Source: DAOUAJ01 sp034433615 (GTDB taxonomy: Bacteria > Chloroflexota > Anaerolineae > DUEN01). From it: DNA of 15,111 bases. The position numbers were made by a program, and so were the translations under genes. The stretch covers positions 1 through 15,111 of the forward strand of contig DAOUAJ010000273.1 in assembly GCA_034433615.1 (NCBI GenBank), in the 5' to 3' direction. The notes below the pieces were generated by a model. It searched no databases and was not told the origin of the DNA. It worked only from the letters and a program-made list of their open reading frames with translations. Below are positions 1-7,250 of the stretch, in pieces. Position 1 is the first letter of the stretch. Every line of letters starts with the position of its first letter.

Positions 1-44
1 AGGTCGCTGCCCAACAAGCAGCCTAGAATTTCGTGGACGACCCA

Positions 45-1850
45 CTAGGCCAGCACTACATCCGCTGCTGGCGCCACCGGTTGCGGTGCCTCCTCTTCCC
101 GGAACTGCTGGCTGTGCAGACTGTAGTACGCGCCTCGCCGGGCCAGCAACTCGTCGTGCGTGCCCCGCTCGACGATGCGCCCGTCCACGATCATCAACAC
201 CTGATCAGCATTACGGATGGTGCTCAGCCGATGGGCGATGACGAAGCTGGTGCGTCCCTTGAGCAAGCGCCCCAGCGCCTGCTGGATCAGCACCTCCGTG
301 CGCGTGTCCACGGACGACGTCGCCTCGTCCAGGATGAGGATGCGCGGGTCAGCCAGCACGGCGCGGGCGAAAGCGATCAGTTGCCGCTGCCCCTGCGAGA
401 AGTTGCTGCCGCGCTCCTGCACCCGCGTCTGGTAGCCATCCGGCAGACGGGCGATGAAATCGTGGGCGTTGACCAGCCGGGCAGCCGCCTCCACTTCCTC
501 ATCGGTGGCCTCCAGCCGGCCGTAGCGGATGTTGTCCACCACCGTGCCGGAGAAGAGGAACGTATCCTGCAGGACGATCCCCATCTGCCGCCGCAGGCTG
601 GCCTGGCGCACCTGGCGTACATCCACCCCGTCAATCCGCACTGCCCCTTCCCACACGTCATAGAAGCGCATCAGCAGGTTGACCACACTGGACTTGCCCG
701 CGCCCGTCGGCCCCACCAGCGCGATGGTCTGCCCCGGCCACGCCTCCAGGGTGATGTCATGGAGCACCTCCTCACCCGGCTTGTACCCAAAGCGGACGTG
801 ATCGAATACCACGTGCCCCTTGATGGGCGGCATCTCGATAGCATCGGGCGCATCGTGGATCTCCGGCCGCTCATCCAGCAGATCGAAGATGCGCTCGGCG
901 CCGGCCAGGGCTGATTGCGCCGTCGTGTAAAGTTGCGAGATCGCACGGATGGGCATGAAGAAGCGCTGGACGTACCCCAGGAAGGCCGCAATCAGACCGA
1001 CCGAGGCCTGCCCTTGCACGGCCAGGTAGCCGCCGTACCCCGCAACGATGCCCATGGCCACCGCGCTCAAGATGTCCACCGCGGGCATAAACGCGGCCGT
1101 AATCGCCTGGGCGCTGACGTTGGCGTCCCGGTTGGCCGCGTTCAACTCCAGGAAACGCTGCTGGTTCTCCCGCTCGCGGGCGAAGGCCTGTACCTCCCGC
1201 ACACCGGCGATGTTCTCCTCCAGCTCCGCCGACACCGCGCCGATCTTCTCGCGCGTGCGGCGGTAGGCCGCGCGCGCCCGACGGGAAAAGTAAATCGTCA
1301 TCCCAACCATGAATGGGATCACCGTGAAGGAGACCAGCGCCAGCTTCATTTGCAGCCCTAACATAACGCTCACAATGCCGATCAACGACACCGAATCAAT
1401 GAGGATGCGGTTCAGCCCGTTGCTAAGGAACCGGTTGATCGTATCGGTGTCATTGACCAGGCGGCTCATCAGATCGCCAGCATCGTGCGTGTCGAAGTAG
1501 CGCAGTGAGAGTCGTTGCACCTGGGTGAAGATGTCGTTGCGCAGGCCTTTGAGGGTGCGCTGCGAGATGACCGCCATGTTGTAGTTGCTCAGTGCGTTGA
1601 ACAGATACCCACTGATGATCACAGCCGCGAAGAGCCCCATGGTGATTGCCAGGCCCCTTCGGTCGCCCTGGGCGATGGCCTGGTCAATAGCCCGGCCGAT
1701 CAGATAAGGGCCAGCCAGTGAGCTCAGGGCAGCGCCACCGGTGGCAACGAAGACCAGGAGCCATATCCAGCGGTGCGGCCACAGATAGATGAAGAAGCGA
1801 CGCGCCGCCCGCCGGCGGTTCCGAGCGCGCTCGCCGGAAGCGCTGGCCAT
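45..1850 (-). CDS. ABC exporter half-transporter, consensus Walker B subunit
   Basis: ATP-driven export across the cytoplasmic membrane as one half of a heterodimeric type IV ABC exporter; substrate unknown (family members export drugs, lipids or peptides). The N-terminal ~320 residues form the six-helix membrane domain. The nucleotide-binding domain, numbered from the start chosen here, has Walker A GPTGAGKS (380-387), a degenerate signature FSQGQ (484-488), Walker B ILILDE with catalytic Glu509, and switch His540 in VIAHRLST. The start is the ATG at 1850 (MASASGERAR). The frame stays open to a GTG at 1910, but those 20 extra residues look unlike an exporter N-terminus and neither start has a clear ribosome binding site. 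About 600 aa is the usual half-transporter length. The partner gene lies upstream on the same strand, with a 311-nt gap that holds a repeat element, so co-transcription is likely but the spacing is loose. Family assignment is very secure. Confidence 0.95.
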   Translation of the reverse strand: MASASGERARNRRRAARRFFIYLWPHRWIWLLVFVATGGAALSSLAGPYLIGRAIDQAIAQGDRRGLAITMGLFAAVIISGYLFNALSNYNMAVISQRTLKGLRNDIFTQVQRLSLRYFDTHDAGDLMSRLVNDTDTINRFLSNGLNRILIDSVSLIGIVSVMLGLQMKLALVSFTVIPFMVGMTIYFSRRARAAYRRTREKIGAVSAELEENIAGVREVQAFARERENQQRFLELNAANRDANVSAQAITAAFMPAVDILSAVAMGIVAGYGGYLAVQGQASVGLIAAFLGYVQRFFMPIRAISQLYTTAQSALAGAERIFDLLDERPEIHDAPDAIEMPPIKGHVVFDHVRFGYKPGEEVLHDITLEAWPGQTIALVGPTGAGKSSVVNLLMRFYDVWEGAVRIDGVDVRQVRQASLRRQMGIVLQDTFLFSGTVVDNIRYGRLEATDEEVEAAARLVNAHDFIARLPDGYQTRVQERGSNFSQGQRQLIAFARAVLADPRILILDEATSSVDTRTEVLIQQALGRLLKGRTSFVIAHRLSTIRNADQVLMIVDGRIVERGTHDELLARRGAYYSLHSQQFREEEAPQPVAPAADVVLA

Positions 1851-1952
1851 CGCATGCAAACCGCGTCCAGCAAACACGATCACACCTCGTTTTCTTACAC
1901 AATGGATCACACAGGGGATGTCATACTGCCTGTCCTGAAAATAGCGCCTGCC

Positions 1953-2088
1953 ACGTCATTCCGAGCGAGTCCCTGGCCTGACGGCCAGAGCTTGCCCTGA
2001 GTCTGCCGAAGGGACAGGCTGCGAGCAAGGAATCTCGGCCTGCCAACCAGGAGAGGCTTCGCCTCGCAGACTCGGCTCAGCATGACGT
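1953..2088. repeat. MITE-like inverted-repeat element between the ABC genes
   Basis: The element is bounded by imperfect terminal inverted repeats. The left arm is ACGTCATTCCGAGCGAGT (1953-1970). The right arm at 2070-2088 reads, as reverse complement, ACGTCATGCTGAGCCGAGT. About 100 nt of noncoding sequence lies between them. Elements with GTCAT...ATGAC ends are a common class of short interspersed repeat in bacterial genomes. No transposase is present, and no target duplication was identified. It fills most of the 1851-2161 gap. Confidence 0.6.
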
Positions 2089-2161
2089 TGCGGCGGGGAC
2101 AATTTTCATCCCCTGTGGCGCCGCCCGCGGCATAGGAAACCACCCTGAAACAGGTGAACGG

Positions 2162-4015
2162 TTACCCCTGCACTATCTTGCTCACGGGCTGAAGGTGGCC
2201 GGATGCACCATCGCCGTGACCATCTCCTGATGGTACGGCAGCTCCGATCCACGCCGGTCGGCTGCCGCTCAGTTGTAAGTAGTAGATCTCGGCATAGATG
2301 GGATTGCTCTCCAGTAGCTCCTCATGGCGGCCCTGCGCGACCAGCCGGCCCCGGTCCAACACCAGGATTCTGTCTGCTTTCTGCACTGTGCTGATGCGCT
2401 GAGCGATCACGAACGACGTGCGCCCTTCCATCAGCCGCTCCAGCGCCCGCTGGATGCGCGCCTCCGTCTCCAGGTCCACGCTGGAAGTGGAGTCATCCAG
2501 GATAAGGATGCGCGGGTCCAGCAGGAGCGCGCGGGCGATGGCGATGCGCTGCTTCTGCCCACCGGAGAGGCCCACGCCCCGTTCGCCCACGCGCGTCTCG
2601 TAGCCATCCGGAAAGCTCATGATAAAGTCATGCGCCTCGGCGGCCCTGGCGGCTTCGATAATCTCGTCCATTGTAGCATTCGGCCGGCCGAAAGCGATGT
2701 TCTCCCGGATGGTGCCCGTAAACAGGTTCGTTTCTTGCAGGACTGTGCCGATCTGCGAGCGCAGGCTGTGCAGGGTAACGTCGCGCACGTCATGGCCGTC
2801 CACGCGCACCACGCCCGACTGGACGTCGTAGAAGCGGGGGATCAGGTTGATGATGGTGGTCTTGCCAGAGCCAGTCGCCCCCAGCAACGCCACTGTCTCA
2901 CCTGGCTCGACGACGAAGGAGACATCCTGGAGCGCCTGGTCGTTGGCTCCCACGTAGCGGAAGGAGACGTGATCGAACTCCACGCGGCCGCGCAGGAGCG
3001 GCAGGGCGATGGCACCTGGTTTCTCGTGCACCTCAATCTCGGCGTCCAGGATCTCAAAAATGCGGCGAGCGGAAGCGCCGGCCTGGGTCATTAGCCCCAT
3101 GATCATGCCCAGAAAGAAAAGGGGCAAGGTGAGCATGGTCACGTAGGTGTTGAACGCCACCAGCTCGCCCACGGTGAGCCGGCCGCCGATCACCTGCAGC
3201 CCGCCGCCCCAGATCACGATCAGCGAGCCGATGCTGCCCAGGCCGAAGATCAGCGGGATGCTGAAGGAGAAGGCGCGCGCCACGCGCAGGTTCTCTTCCA
3301 GCAGGCTGTCATTGGCGGCCTGAAAACGCTCGACCTCATACGGCTCACGGGCGAATGCTTTGACCACGCGCGCGCCGGCCAGGTTTTCCTGCAATAAGGT
3401 GTTGAGGTTTCCCAGCTTCTGTTGGATGATCATGAAGCGCGGCGTCACCCGTTGTGTCAGCATTGCGGTGATCATGAGAGAGAGGGGCACAATGGATAAA
3501 GCCAACAAAGCCAGTTGCCAGTCCAGGGAGATCATCAGTCCCGCCGCGCCCAAGAACATCAGGATCGTGCTGAGGAGCTGCAGGAAGCCCATGCCGGTGA
3601 ACATACGCACGATCTCCACATCATTGGTGGCCCGTGTCATCAACTGGCCCGTCTGCGCCTGGTCGTGGTAGCTGAAGGAGAGGGATTGCAGCTTGGTGTA
3701 CAGCTCCTGGCGTAGGTCAAAAGCCACCCCTTGCGATGCCTTCTCGGCCAGATACCCCTGGAGGAAGGTGAAGAGGCCGCGGGCGGCCGCCAGGCCCACC
3801 AGGCCGGCTGCCAGGCTGAAGATCAACGGTAAATTGCCCGTTTTGATCCCACGGTCAATCAACACCTGGAGCAGGCGCGGGGCCGCCAGATTGCCTGCCG
3901 TCATCAACAGCAGACTGAGCCACGCTCCCAACGTCACCAGCCAGTAGCGACGTAAATATCCTAACGCACGGCCGAGGTCCCGCCCGATCCGCGGTCGGCT
4001 TACCTGATCCTTCAT
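2162..4015 (-). CDS. ABC exporter half-transporter, degenerate Walker B subunit
   Basis: Second half of the heterodimeric exporter. The membrane domain spans about residues 20-320. The nucleotide-binding domain has Walker A GATGSGKT (380-387), a canonical signature LSGGQ (484-488), Walker B ILILDD in which Asp509 replaces the catalytic Glu, and Gln540 where the switch His is expected (VIAQRIST); numbering is from the GTG at 4018. Asp for Glu plus a lost switch His is the pattern of the degenerate-site subunit in exporters such as TM287/288 and BmrCD. It complements the FSQGQ signature and intact Glu of the 45-1850 partner. The ATG at 4015 is preferred because GAGAG lies 7 nt upstream; a GTG at 4018 directly precedes it. 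The gene follows the stop codon of a TetR remnant by only a few bases, which suggests an ancestral tetR-ABC-ABC operon. The C-terminus carries a ~30-residue tail after the NBD. Confidence 0.95.
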   Translation of the reverse strand: MKDQVSRPRIGRDLGRALGYLRRYWLVTLGAWLSLLLMTAGNLAAPRLLQVLIDRGIKTGNLPLIFSLAAGLVGLAAARGLFTFLQGYLAEKASQGVAFDLRQELYTKLQSLSFSYHDQAQTGQLMTRATNDVEIVRMFTGMGFLQLLSTILMFLGAAGLMISLDWQLALLALSIVPLSLMITAMLTQRVTPRFMIIQQKLGNLNTLLQENLAGARVVKAFAREPYEVERFQAANDSLLEENLRVARAFSFSIPLIFGLGSIGSLIVIWGGGLQVIGGRLTVGELVAFNTYVTMLTLPLFFLGMIMGLMTQAGASARRIFEILDAEIEVHEKPGAIALPLLRGRVEFDHVSFRYVGANDQALQDVSFVVEPGETVALLGATGSGKTTIINLIPRFYDVQSGVVRVDGHDVRDVTLHSLRSQIGTVLQETNLFTGTIRENIAFGRPNATMDEIIEAARAAEAHDFIMSFPDGYETRVGERGVGLSGGQKQRIAIARALLLDPRILILDDSTSSVDLETEARIQRALERLMEGRTSFVIAQRISTVQKADRILVLDRGRLVAQGRHEELLESNPIYAEIYYLQLSGSRPAWIGAAVPSGDGHGDGASGHLQPVSKIVQG

Positions 4016-4019
4016 CACA

Positions 4020-4133
4020 TCACTCTCGCGTTGTCATGACACCATGTAGGAAAAGGTCTACCAACTGTTCCACCTGCTGATAAATGAAATCATAAGTGAT
4101 TTTTGTCTGATCGGCAAATCCGCTAGGTTGCTC
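4020..4133 (-). pseudogene. TetR-family regulator, C-terminal remnant
   Basis: The minus strand reads FADQTKITYDFIYQQVEQL then VDLFLHGVMTTRE and a TGA at 4020-4022. Amphipathic helices with a ...LVDLFLHG ending are typical of the C-terminus of TetR-type repressors. Only about 37 residues survive. The reading frame runs into the inverted-repeat element starting near 4138, and the N-terminal DNA-binding domain is absent. Its stop codon lies 4 nt before the ATG of the downstream ABC gene, as expected for a regulator co-transcribed with its exporter. The assignment rests on a short segment, so TetR is an inference from helix pattern and context. Confidence 0.5.
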
Positions 4134-4137
4134 CCGC

Positions 4138-4223
4138 CGGACCCTTCGGGCTGAGCCCCTCAGGGCGAAGTCTTAGTCCAGCGGCGGACTAAGGCTTCGC
4201 CGTGAGCTCAGCCGAACGGTCCG
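4138..4223. repeat. Long imperfect hairpin element
   Basis: Outer arms pair CGGACCCTTCGGGCTGAGC (4138-4156) with the segment ending 4223. Inner arms GGCGAAGTCTTAGTCC (4164-4179) and GGACTAAGGCTTCGCC (4186-4201) match at 15 of 16 positions around a 6-nt loop. It abuts the truncated TetR remnant and looks like a mobile-type repeat rather than a terminator, as no T-run follows the stem. Confidence 0.75.
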
Positions 4224-4225
4224 CC

Positions 4226-4333
4226 TTGAGCGGTTTTTCGGATAAGTTCTAAAGCCACGGCTGCCGTTGCCCACGTGGGCTCTTCGCAGCCGCCCTCGGG
4301 TGGCTTTGCGGAAGACCAATGAAAACCGTTGAA
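4226..4333. repeat. Nested three-layer inverted repeat
   Basis: Three concentric dyads occur. The outer is TTGAGCGGTTTTTC (4226-4239) against GAAAACCGTTGAA (4321-4333). The middle is AAAGCCACGGCTGC (4251-4264) against GCAGCC (4286-4291) and GTGGCTTT (4300-4307). The centre is the perfect palindrome GCCCACGTGGGC (4269-4280). It directly follows the 4138-4223 hairpin. It is noncoding and probably a short interspersed element. Together the two fill most of the ABC/radical SAM intergenic gap. Confidence 0.7.
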
Positions 4334-4353
4334 AAGTCCCACAAGCTCAAGTC

Positions 4354-4383
4354 TCGACAACCTCCTTAGATTTGTAGTATACT
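4354..4383 (+). promoter_or_regulatory. Sigma70-like promoter of the radical SAM gene
   Basis: TCGACA (4354-4359, one mismatch to TTGACA) and TATACT (4378-4383, one mismatch to TATAAT) are separated by 18 nt. Transcription would start near 4390, giving a ~110-nt leader before the ATG at 4501. Confidence 0.55.
4373..4382. promoter_or_regulatory. Putative operator TGTAGTATAC overlapping the -10 box
   Basis: This decamer recurs as both arms of the perfect dyad at 12143-12179. Nine of its bases recur, inverted, before the hxlR-type gene (TATACTACA, 6842-6850). Its overlap with the -10 hexamer would suit repression. The protein that binds it is unknown; the HxlR-type regulator in this window is the obvious candidate. 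Confidence 0.4.
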
Positions 4384-4454
4384 TTATATCGGATTCTGCT
4401 GGCCCCTCTGTTTTCAGCATGGAGCTCATTGAATCTTGCCGTCCCGCTGGTTCG

Positions 4455-4492
4455 CTCTCTGCTTCCGCTTGGGGAGATCAGAGAGAAGGAGG
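4455..4492 (+). promoter_or_regulatory. Leader hairpin and ribosome binding site
   Basis: CTCTCTG (4455-4461) pairs with CAGAGAG (4479-4485), immediately before the strong Shine-Dalgarno AAGGAGG (4486-4492), which is 8 nt from the ATG at 4501. This fixes that start in preference to the in-frame TTG at 4429. The hairpin could modulate access to the ribosome binding site, but this is untested. Confidence 0.5.
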
Positions 4493-4500
4493 CTACCAAG

Positions 4501-6066
4501 ATGGATTCACAGATTCGCAACCAAGGGTTCTCAGGGCAGGAGGCGAACGGTGTTGTCCCCATCGGGCTGCGCTTTTACCGCAGCCGGGCGCGCCAGGCAC
4601 TACTGAACGCGGGCACTGGCGTGCTCATCCGCATCGGACCATCATTGGCCAGCATAAAGCCGCTACGTAAGGTCGCTGTCCACCTGGCCACAGCACGCTT
4701 GCGTGCCGGCTACGAAGAGGCTCTGAAGGTCTCCCACCGTCCTCCAGGGGTGGAAAGGGACCGCTTTGACATGGGACTGGCGATCCTGCATACTGTCGAG
4801 CGAGCCCTGGCCAGGGATCAGTTGTCAGACGCCACCTTGCGCGGTATGCTGGGGATTCTGCTCAAGGATATATTGATCCGGCAGGGGGATTGGTCCGTCA
4901 AACAACGGTTTTATGCCACCTATGGCAGCAATCCCCCTGACTTTCTGCTGATCAGCCCATGCAAAACGTGTAATTTACACTGTATCGGGTGCTATGCCGA
5001 TTCCGGCCCCACACGTGAGAAGCTGGACTGGGCGGTTTTCGATCGGCTTGTGACCGAGGCGCACGAGCTGTGGGGCGCCCGCTTCTTTGTCATCAGCGGT
5101 GGGGAGCCTTTGGCCTATCGCTCAGACGGCAGAGGGGTACTGGACCTGGCCGAACGGCATCGGGACTGCTTTTTCCTGATGTACACCAATGGCACTCTGA
5201 TCAACGACGGCGTGGCGCGGCGGATGGCAGAGCTGGGCAACATCACCCCGGCTATCTCGCTGGAGGGGATGCGTGAGCGCACCGACGAACGCCGTGGAGC
5301 AGGGGTATTCGACCAGATTCTGACAGCTATGGCCAGGCTCAGACGAGAGAAAGTGTTCTTCGGCTTGTCTCTCACCGCCACTCGCCACAACGCCGAAGAG
5401 ATCCTCTCAGACGAATTTGTAGACTTCTTTTTCGAAGAGCGAGGCGCGCTTTATGCCTGGATCTTCCACTACATGCCCATCGGCCGCTCGTTCACCCTGG
5501 ATCTGATGCCAACCCCTGCACAACGGCTACGCATGTGGCAACGCGTCTGGGAGTTGATTCGCCAGCGGCACCTGTTCCTGGCCGACTTCTGGAACAGTGG
5601 TACCGTTTCGGACGGCTGCGTCTCGGCTGGACGTGCCGGCGGGTACCTTTACGTGGATTGGAACGGCGCGGTGAGCCCATGTGTCTTTGCGCCCTACTCG
5701 CCCATCAACATCAACGAGGCCTACGCCCAAGGCAAGACACTCAACGACGTTTGGGCGGAGCCCTTCTTCGCCGACATCAGAGCCTGGCAACACGAGTACG
5801 GCTTTGAACAGCCGCGAGAAGGGAGACACGGCAACTGGCTGACCCCGTGCCCCATCCGCGATCATCATGGAGAGTTTCGCCAGTTGCTGGCGCTCCATGA
5901 GCCTGACCCGATTGACGAGAATGCCCGGCAAGCTTTGTTAGACGAGGGATATGCACGGGGCCTGATCGCCTATGACGAGGCCCTGCAAGCTCTGAGCGAG
6001 CCACTGTGGGAGCAACGCTATTTGTACGCAGATGGAGCGGAACATGATGCCCAGGCGACAGAATGA
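4501..6066 (+). CDS. Radical SAM protein with SPASM-like C-terminal cysteines
   Basis: Cytosolic [4Fe-4S]/S-adenosylmethionine enzyme of 521 aa; substrate unknown. A ~150-residue N-terminal region without recognised motif precedes the cluster motif CNLHCIGC (Cys157, Cys161, Cys164; extra Cys154). The SAM-binding GGEP follows at 200-203, then a TIM-barrel-like core. The C-terminal third carries Cys373, Cys394 (in a DWNGAVSPC segment) and Cys450 (TPCPIRDH), resembling a SPASM/twitch region that would hold an auxiliary cluster. SPASM enzymes often modify peptides or proteins, but no precursor peptide is evident here. The start is set by AAGGAGG 8 nt upstream. The gene has its own promoter with a putative operator, and its 3' end overlaps a broken glycosyltransferase by 23 nt, suggesting a former two-gene operon. 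Family certain; function open. Confidence 0.92.
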   Translation: MDSQIRNQGFSGQEANGVVPIGLRFYRSRARQALLNAGTGVLIRIGPSLASIKPLRKVAVHLATARLRAGYEEALKVSHRPPGVERDRFDMGLAILHTVERALARDQLSDATLRGMLGILLKDILIRQGDWSVKQRFYATYGSNPPDFLLISPCKTCNLHCIGCYADSGPTREKLDWAVFDRLVTEAHELWGARFFVISGGEPLAYRSDGRGVLDLAERHRDCFFLMYTNGTLINDGVARRMAELGNITPAISLEGMRERTDERRGAGVFDQILTAMARLRREKVFFGLSLTATRHNAEEILSDEFVDFFFEERGALYAWIFHYMPIGRSFTLDLMPTPAQRLRMWQRVWELIRQRHLFLADFWNSGTVSDGCVSAGRAGGYLYVDWNGAVSPCVFAPYSPININEAYAQGKTLNDVWAEPFFADIRAWQHEYGFEQPREGRHGNWLTPCPIRDHHGEFRQLLALHEPDPIDENARQALLDEGYARGLIAYDEALQALSEPLWEQRYLYADGAEHDAQATE

Positions 6067-6250
6067 CGCCGTCCAGCCAGCGCGATCGGTTCAAAAGGTG
6101 ATGCCTGACCCGCCCATCGTCGTTTCAGTGATTGTCCCAGCCTACAACGAGGAAGAGCACCTGGGCGACTACTTGTGGGCCCTTCGAGGCAGCCCGGGGC
6201 ACGGTCATCGCCAGCACCGACGCCGACACTGTGGCACCCCGGGCGCATCT
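6044..6250 (+). pseudogene. Family 2 glycosyltransferase remnant, internally deleted
   Basis: From the ATG at 6044 (or 6047) the frame reaches SVIVPAYNEEEHLGDYL, the nucleotide-sugar-binding start of GT2 enzymes (GT-A fold), then goes out of frame near 6190. From 6192 another frame reads ARGTVIASTDADTVAPRAHL, which matches the later GT2 region containing the metal-binding DxD-type STDAD motif. In intact enzymes these blocks are about 60 residues apart, so roughly 180 nt plus a frame offset appear to be missing. After ~6250 similarity fades into repeat DNA. The gene began inside the radical SAM gene's end, with GGAG 5' of the ATG, so the two were probably co-translated. Clearly non-functional as it stands. 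Confidence 0.75.
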
Positions 6251-6329
6251 ATTAGTTGGGGGAGGGAACTGGTTTCAGCCGCCCTGCGCGCGAGGCTAAA
6301 GCCGTCATGCTGAAAGAACGAAGCCCTTT

Positions 6330-6375
6330 GGGCCGGAAACCGGCCCCCGTAGGGCAAGCCTCAGGCTTGCCCTAC
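6330..6375. repeat. Two adjacent hairpins in repeat-rich spacer
   Basis: GGGCCGG-AAA-CCGGCCC (6330-6346) is followed by a perfect 12-bp stem, GTAGGGCAAGCC (6349-6360) with GGCTTGCCCTAC (6364-6375) around a TCA loop. Neither is followed by a T-run. They may also terminate transcription from the radical SAM operon, but they look more like interspersed-repeat pieces. Confidence 0.65.
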
Positions 6376-6449
6376 TCCTTCACAGCCCGCTGCTTCAGCG
6401 CCGGGCAAAGGCGCTAGGCGCCTACCCCCCTAAGTTTTGTATGCGCCCT

Positions 6450-6705
6450 GGCACCCCCTTTCTGGGTGGCGCGGGCTGGAGGGGTGCCTGAATTTCCTGC
6501 GGCGCTCGGCCACCAACGTCGTGCGGGCAGCGATGTTAAAGTGGGCGAATGAATTCACCTCTGGGGACGCTATGCGCCGGGCATCCATCGGCGTGGACGC
6601 AGAAACCGCGTCGGCGCAAACTCTCCATAGGAGAGATGGGCCGGGGGTGAGGCGCACAGGTCGGCAAGCGAGGCGTGAGCAGCGATACGAATCTGACAGA
6701 TTCGT
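6450..6705. repeat. Noncoding spacer with several short inverted repeats
   Basis: No credible gene is seen between ~6250 and 6885. Dyads include GGCACCCC/GGGGTGCC (6450-6457, 6481-6488), CTCTCC-ATA-GGAGAG (6621-6635) and ACGAATCT-GAC-AGATTCGT (6687-6705). The density of small dyads suggests remnants of short interspersed elements piled up beside the dead glycosyltransferase. Confidence 0.5.
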
Positions 6706-6745
6706 TTCGGGTGGGGTGAGCGGGGGCTGACGCGGTGACTGTGAT

Positions 6746-6773
6746 TTGACAAATGGGCGAATGAGGGTATAAT
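6746..6773 (+). promoter_or_regulatory. Near-perfect sigma70-type promoter
   Basis: Exact TTGACA (6746-6751) and exact TATAAT (6768-6773) are spaced by 16 nt. It is the strongest promoter match noticed in the window. Transcription would start near 6780, about 105 nt upstream of the HxlR-type gene, and would first meet the terminator-like hairpin at 6810-6834. Confidence 0.7.
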
Positions 6774-6809
6774 TTGCTTTGGTGCTACAAAAAACATAGT
6801 AATAACCTG

Positions 6810-6834
6810 AGGGGGGACGCGCCCCTGTTTTTTT
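6810..6834 (+). terminator. Terminator-like hairpin in the hxlR leader
   Basis: AGGGG (6810-6814) pairs with CCCCT (6822-6826) around a 7-nt loop, followed by G and seven T residues (6828-6834). The stem is short but GC-only apart from the closing pair. Lying between the promoter and the HxlR-type gene, it could act as an attenuator or end a ~55-nt transcript. Confidence 0.45.
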
Positions 6835-6841
6835 GGCCATT

Positions 6842-6864
6842 TATACTACAGATTCCGTAGTGAA
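6842..6864. promoter_or_regulatory. Imperfect dyad, putative HxlR-type operator
   Basis: TATACTACA (6842-6850), GATTC spacer, CGTAGTGAA (6856-6864). The core is ACTAC-N7-GTAGT. The left half is the inverse of the TGTAGTATA motif at 4373 and 12170. Operators of YodB-like HxlR/DUF24 regulators are built on TACT...AGTA halves, which this resembles. Its position 20 nt before the regulator's start suggests autoregulation. TATACT at 6842 could also serve as a -10 box, but no -35 match precedes it. Confidence 0.45.
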
Positions 6865-6884
6865 TACCCGTGGGGAATGAGGCG

Positions 6885-7250
6885 ATGGATCCTGAGGTTG
6901 AATGTCCGGTGGCAGCCGCAGCTCGCATTCTGGGCGCACGGTGGACACTGCAGATCATCCACAACCTGCGCCAGCGCCGCCGTTTCTGCGAATTGCAAGA
7001 GCTCGTGGGCAGTGTCAACCCAACGATCCTCTCCCAGCGGCTCAAGTTTCTGGAAGAATGGGGGCTGATTCGCCGTCTGCCCATCTCTGATGCGCCACCT
7101 CATGTGGAATACGAACTGACGGATATGGGGCGCGACCTGCTTCCGGTACTGGACGCGCTGGCGCGCTGGGCATACAGGTGGAGCCTGCTTAAGGCCGCGC
7201 AGCGCGATATGTCACGGGAGATTGGCTGTGCTGACCATCACCTTCTATAG
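6885..7250 (+). CDS. HxlR/DUF24-family transcriptional regulator
   Basis: Winged-helix DNA-binding regulator of 121 aa, usually dimeric; members such as YodB and HypR sense electrophiles or disulfide stress through cysteine. Family hallmarks are CPVAAAARILGARWTL near the start (Cys7 at the conserved sensor position), the recognition region NPTILSQRLKFLEEWGLI, and the wing HVEYELTDMGRDLLPVLDAL. A second Cys lies at 35 (RRFCEL). The ATG at 6885 is chosen because GGGGA lies 8 nt upstream; a GTG at 6870 adds five residues without a ribosome binding site. It heads the run of redox genes and overlaps the next reading frame. A dyad directly upstream suggests it represses itself and probably the thiol/seleno-redox genes downstream. 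The exact inducer is not predictable. Confidence 0.93.
   Translation: MDPEVECPVAAAARILGARWTLQIIHNLRQRRRFCELQELVGSVNPTILSQRLKFLEEWGLIRRLPISDAPPHVEYELTDMGRDLLPVLDALARWAYRWSLLKAAQRDMSREIGCADHHLL

Noticed and set aside
33..914. Long plus-strand ORF opposite the first ABC gene
   Set aside because: It mirrors the conserved ABC nucleotide-binding domain on the minus strand and shows no family motifs of its own.
2324..3094. 256-aa plus-strand ORF opposite the second ABC gene
   Set aside because: Antisense shadow of a strongly conserved ATPase domain in GC-rich DNA.
6330..6705. CRISPR array
   Set aside because: The dyads differ from each other and are irregularly spaced; there are no repeated units with spacers.
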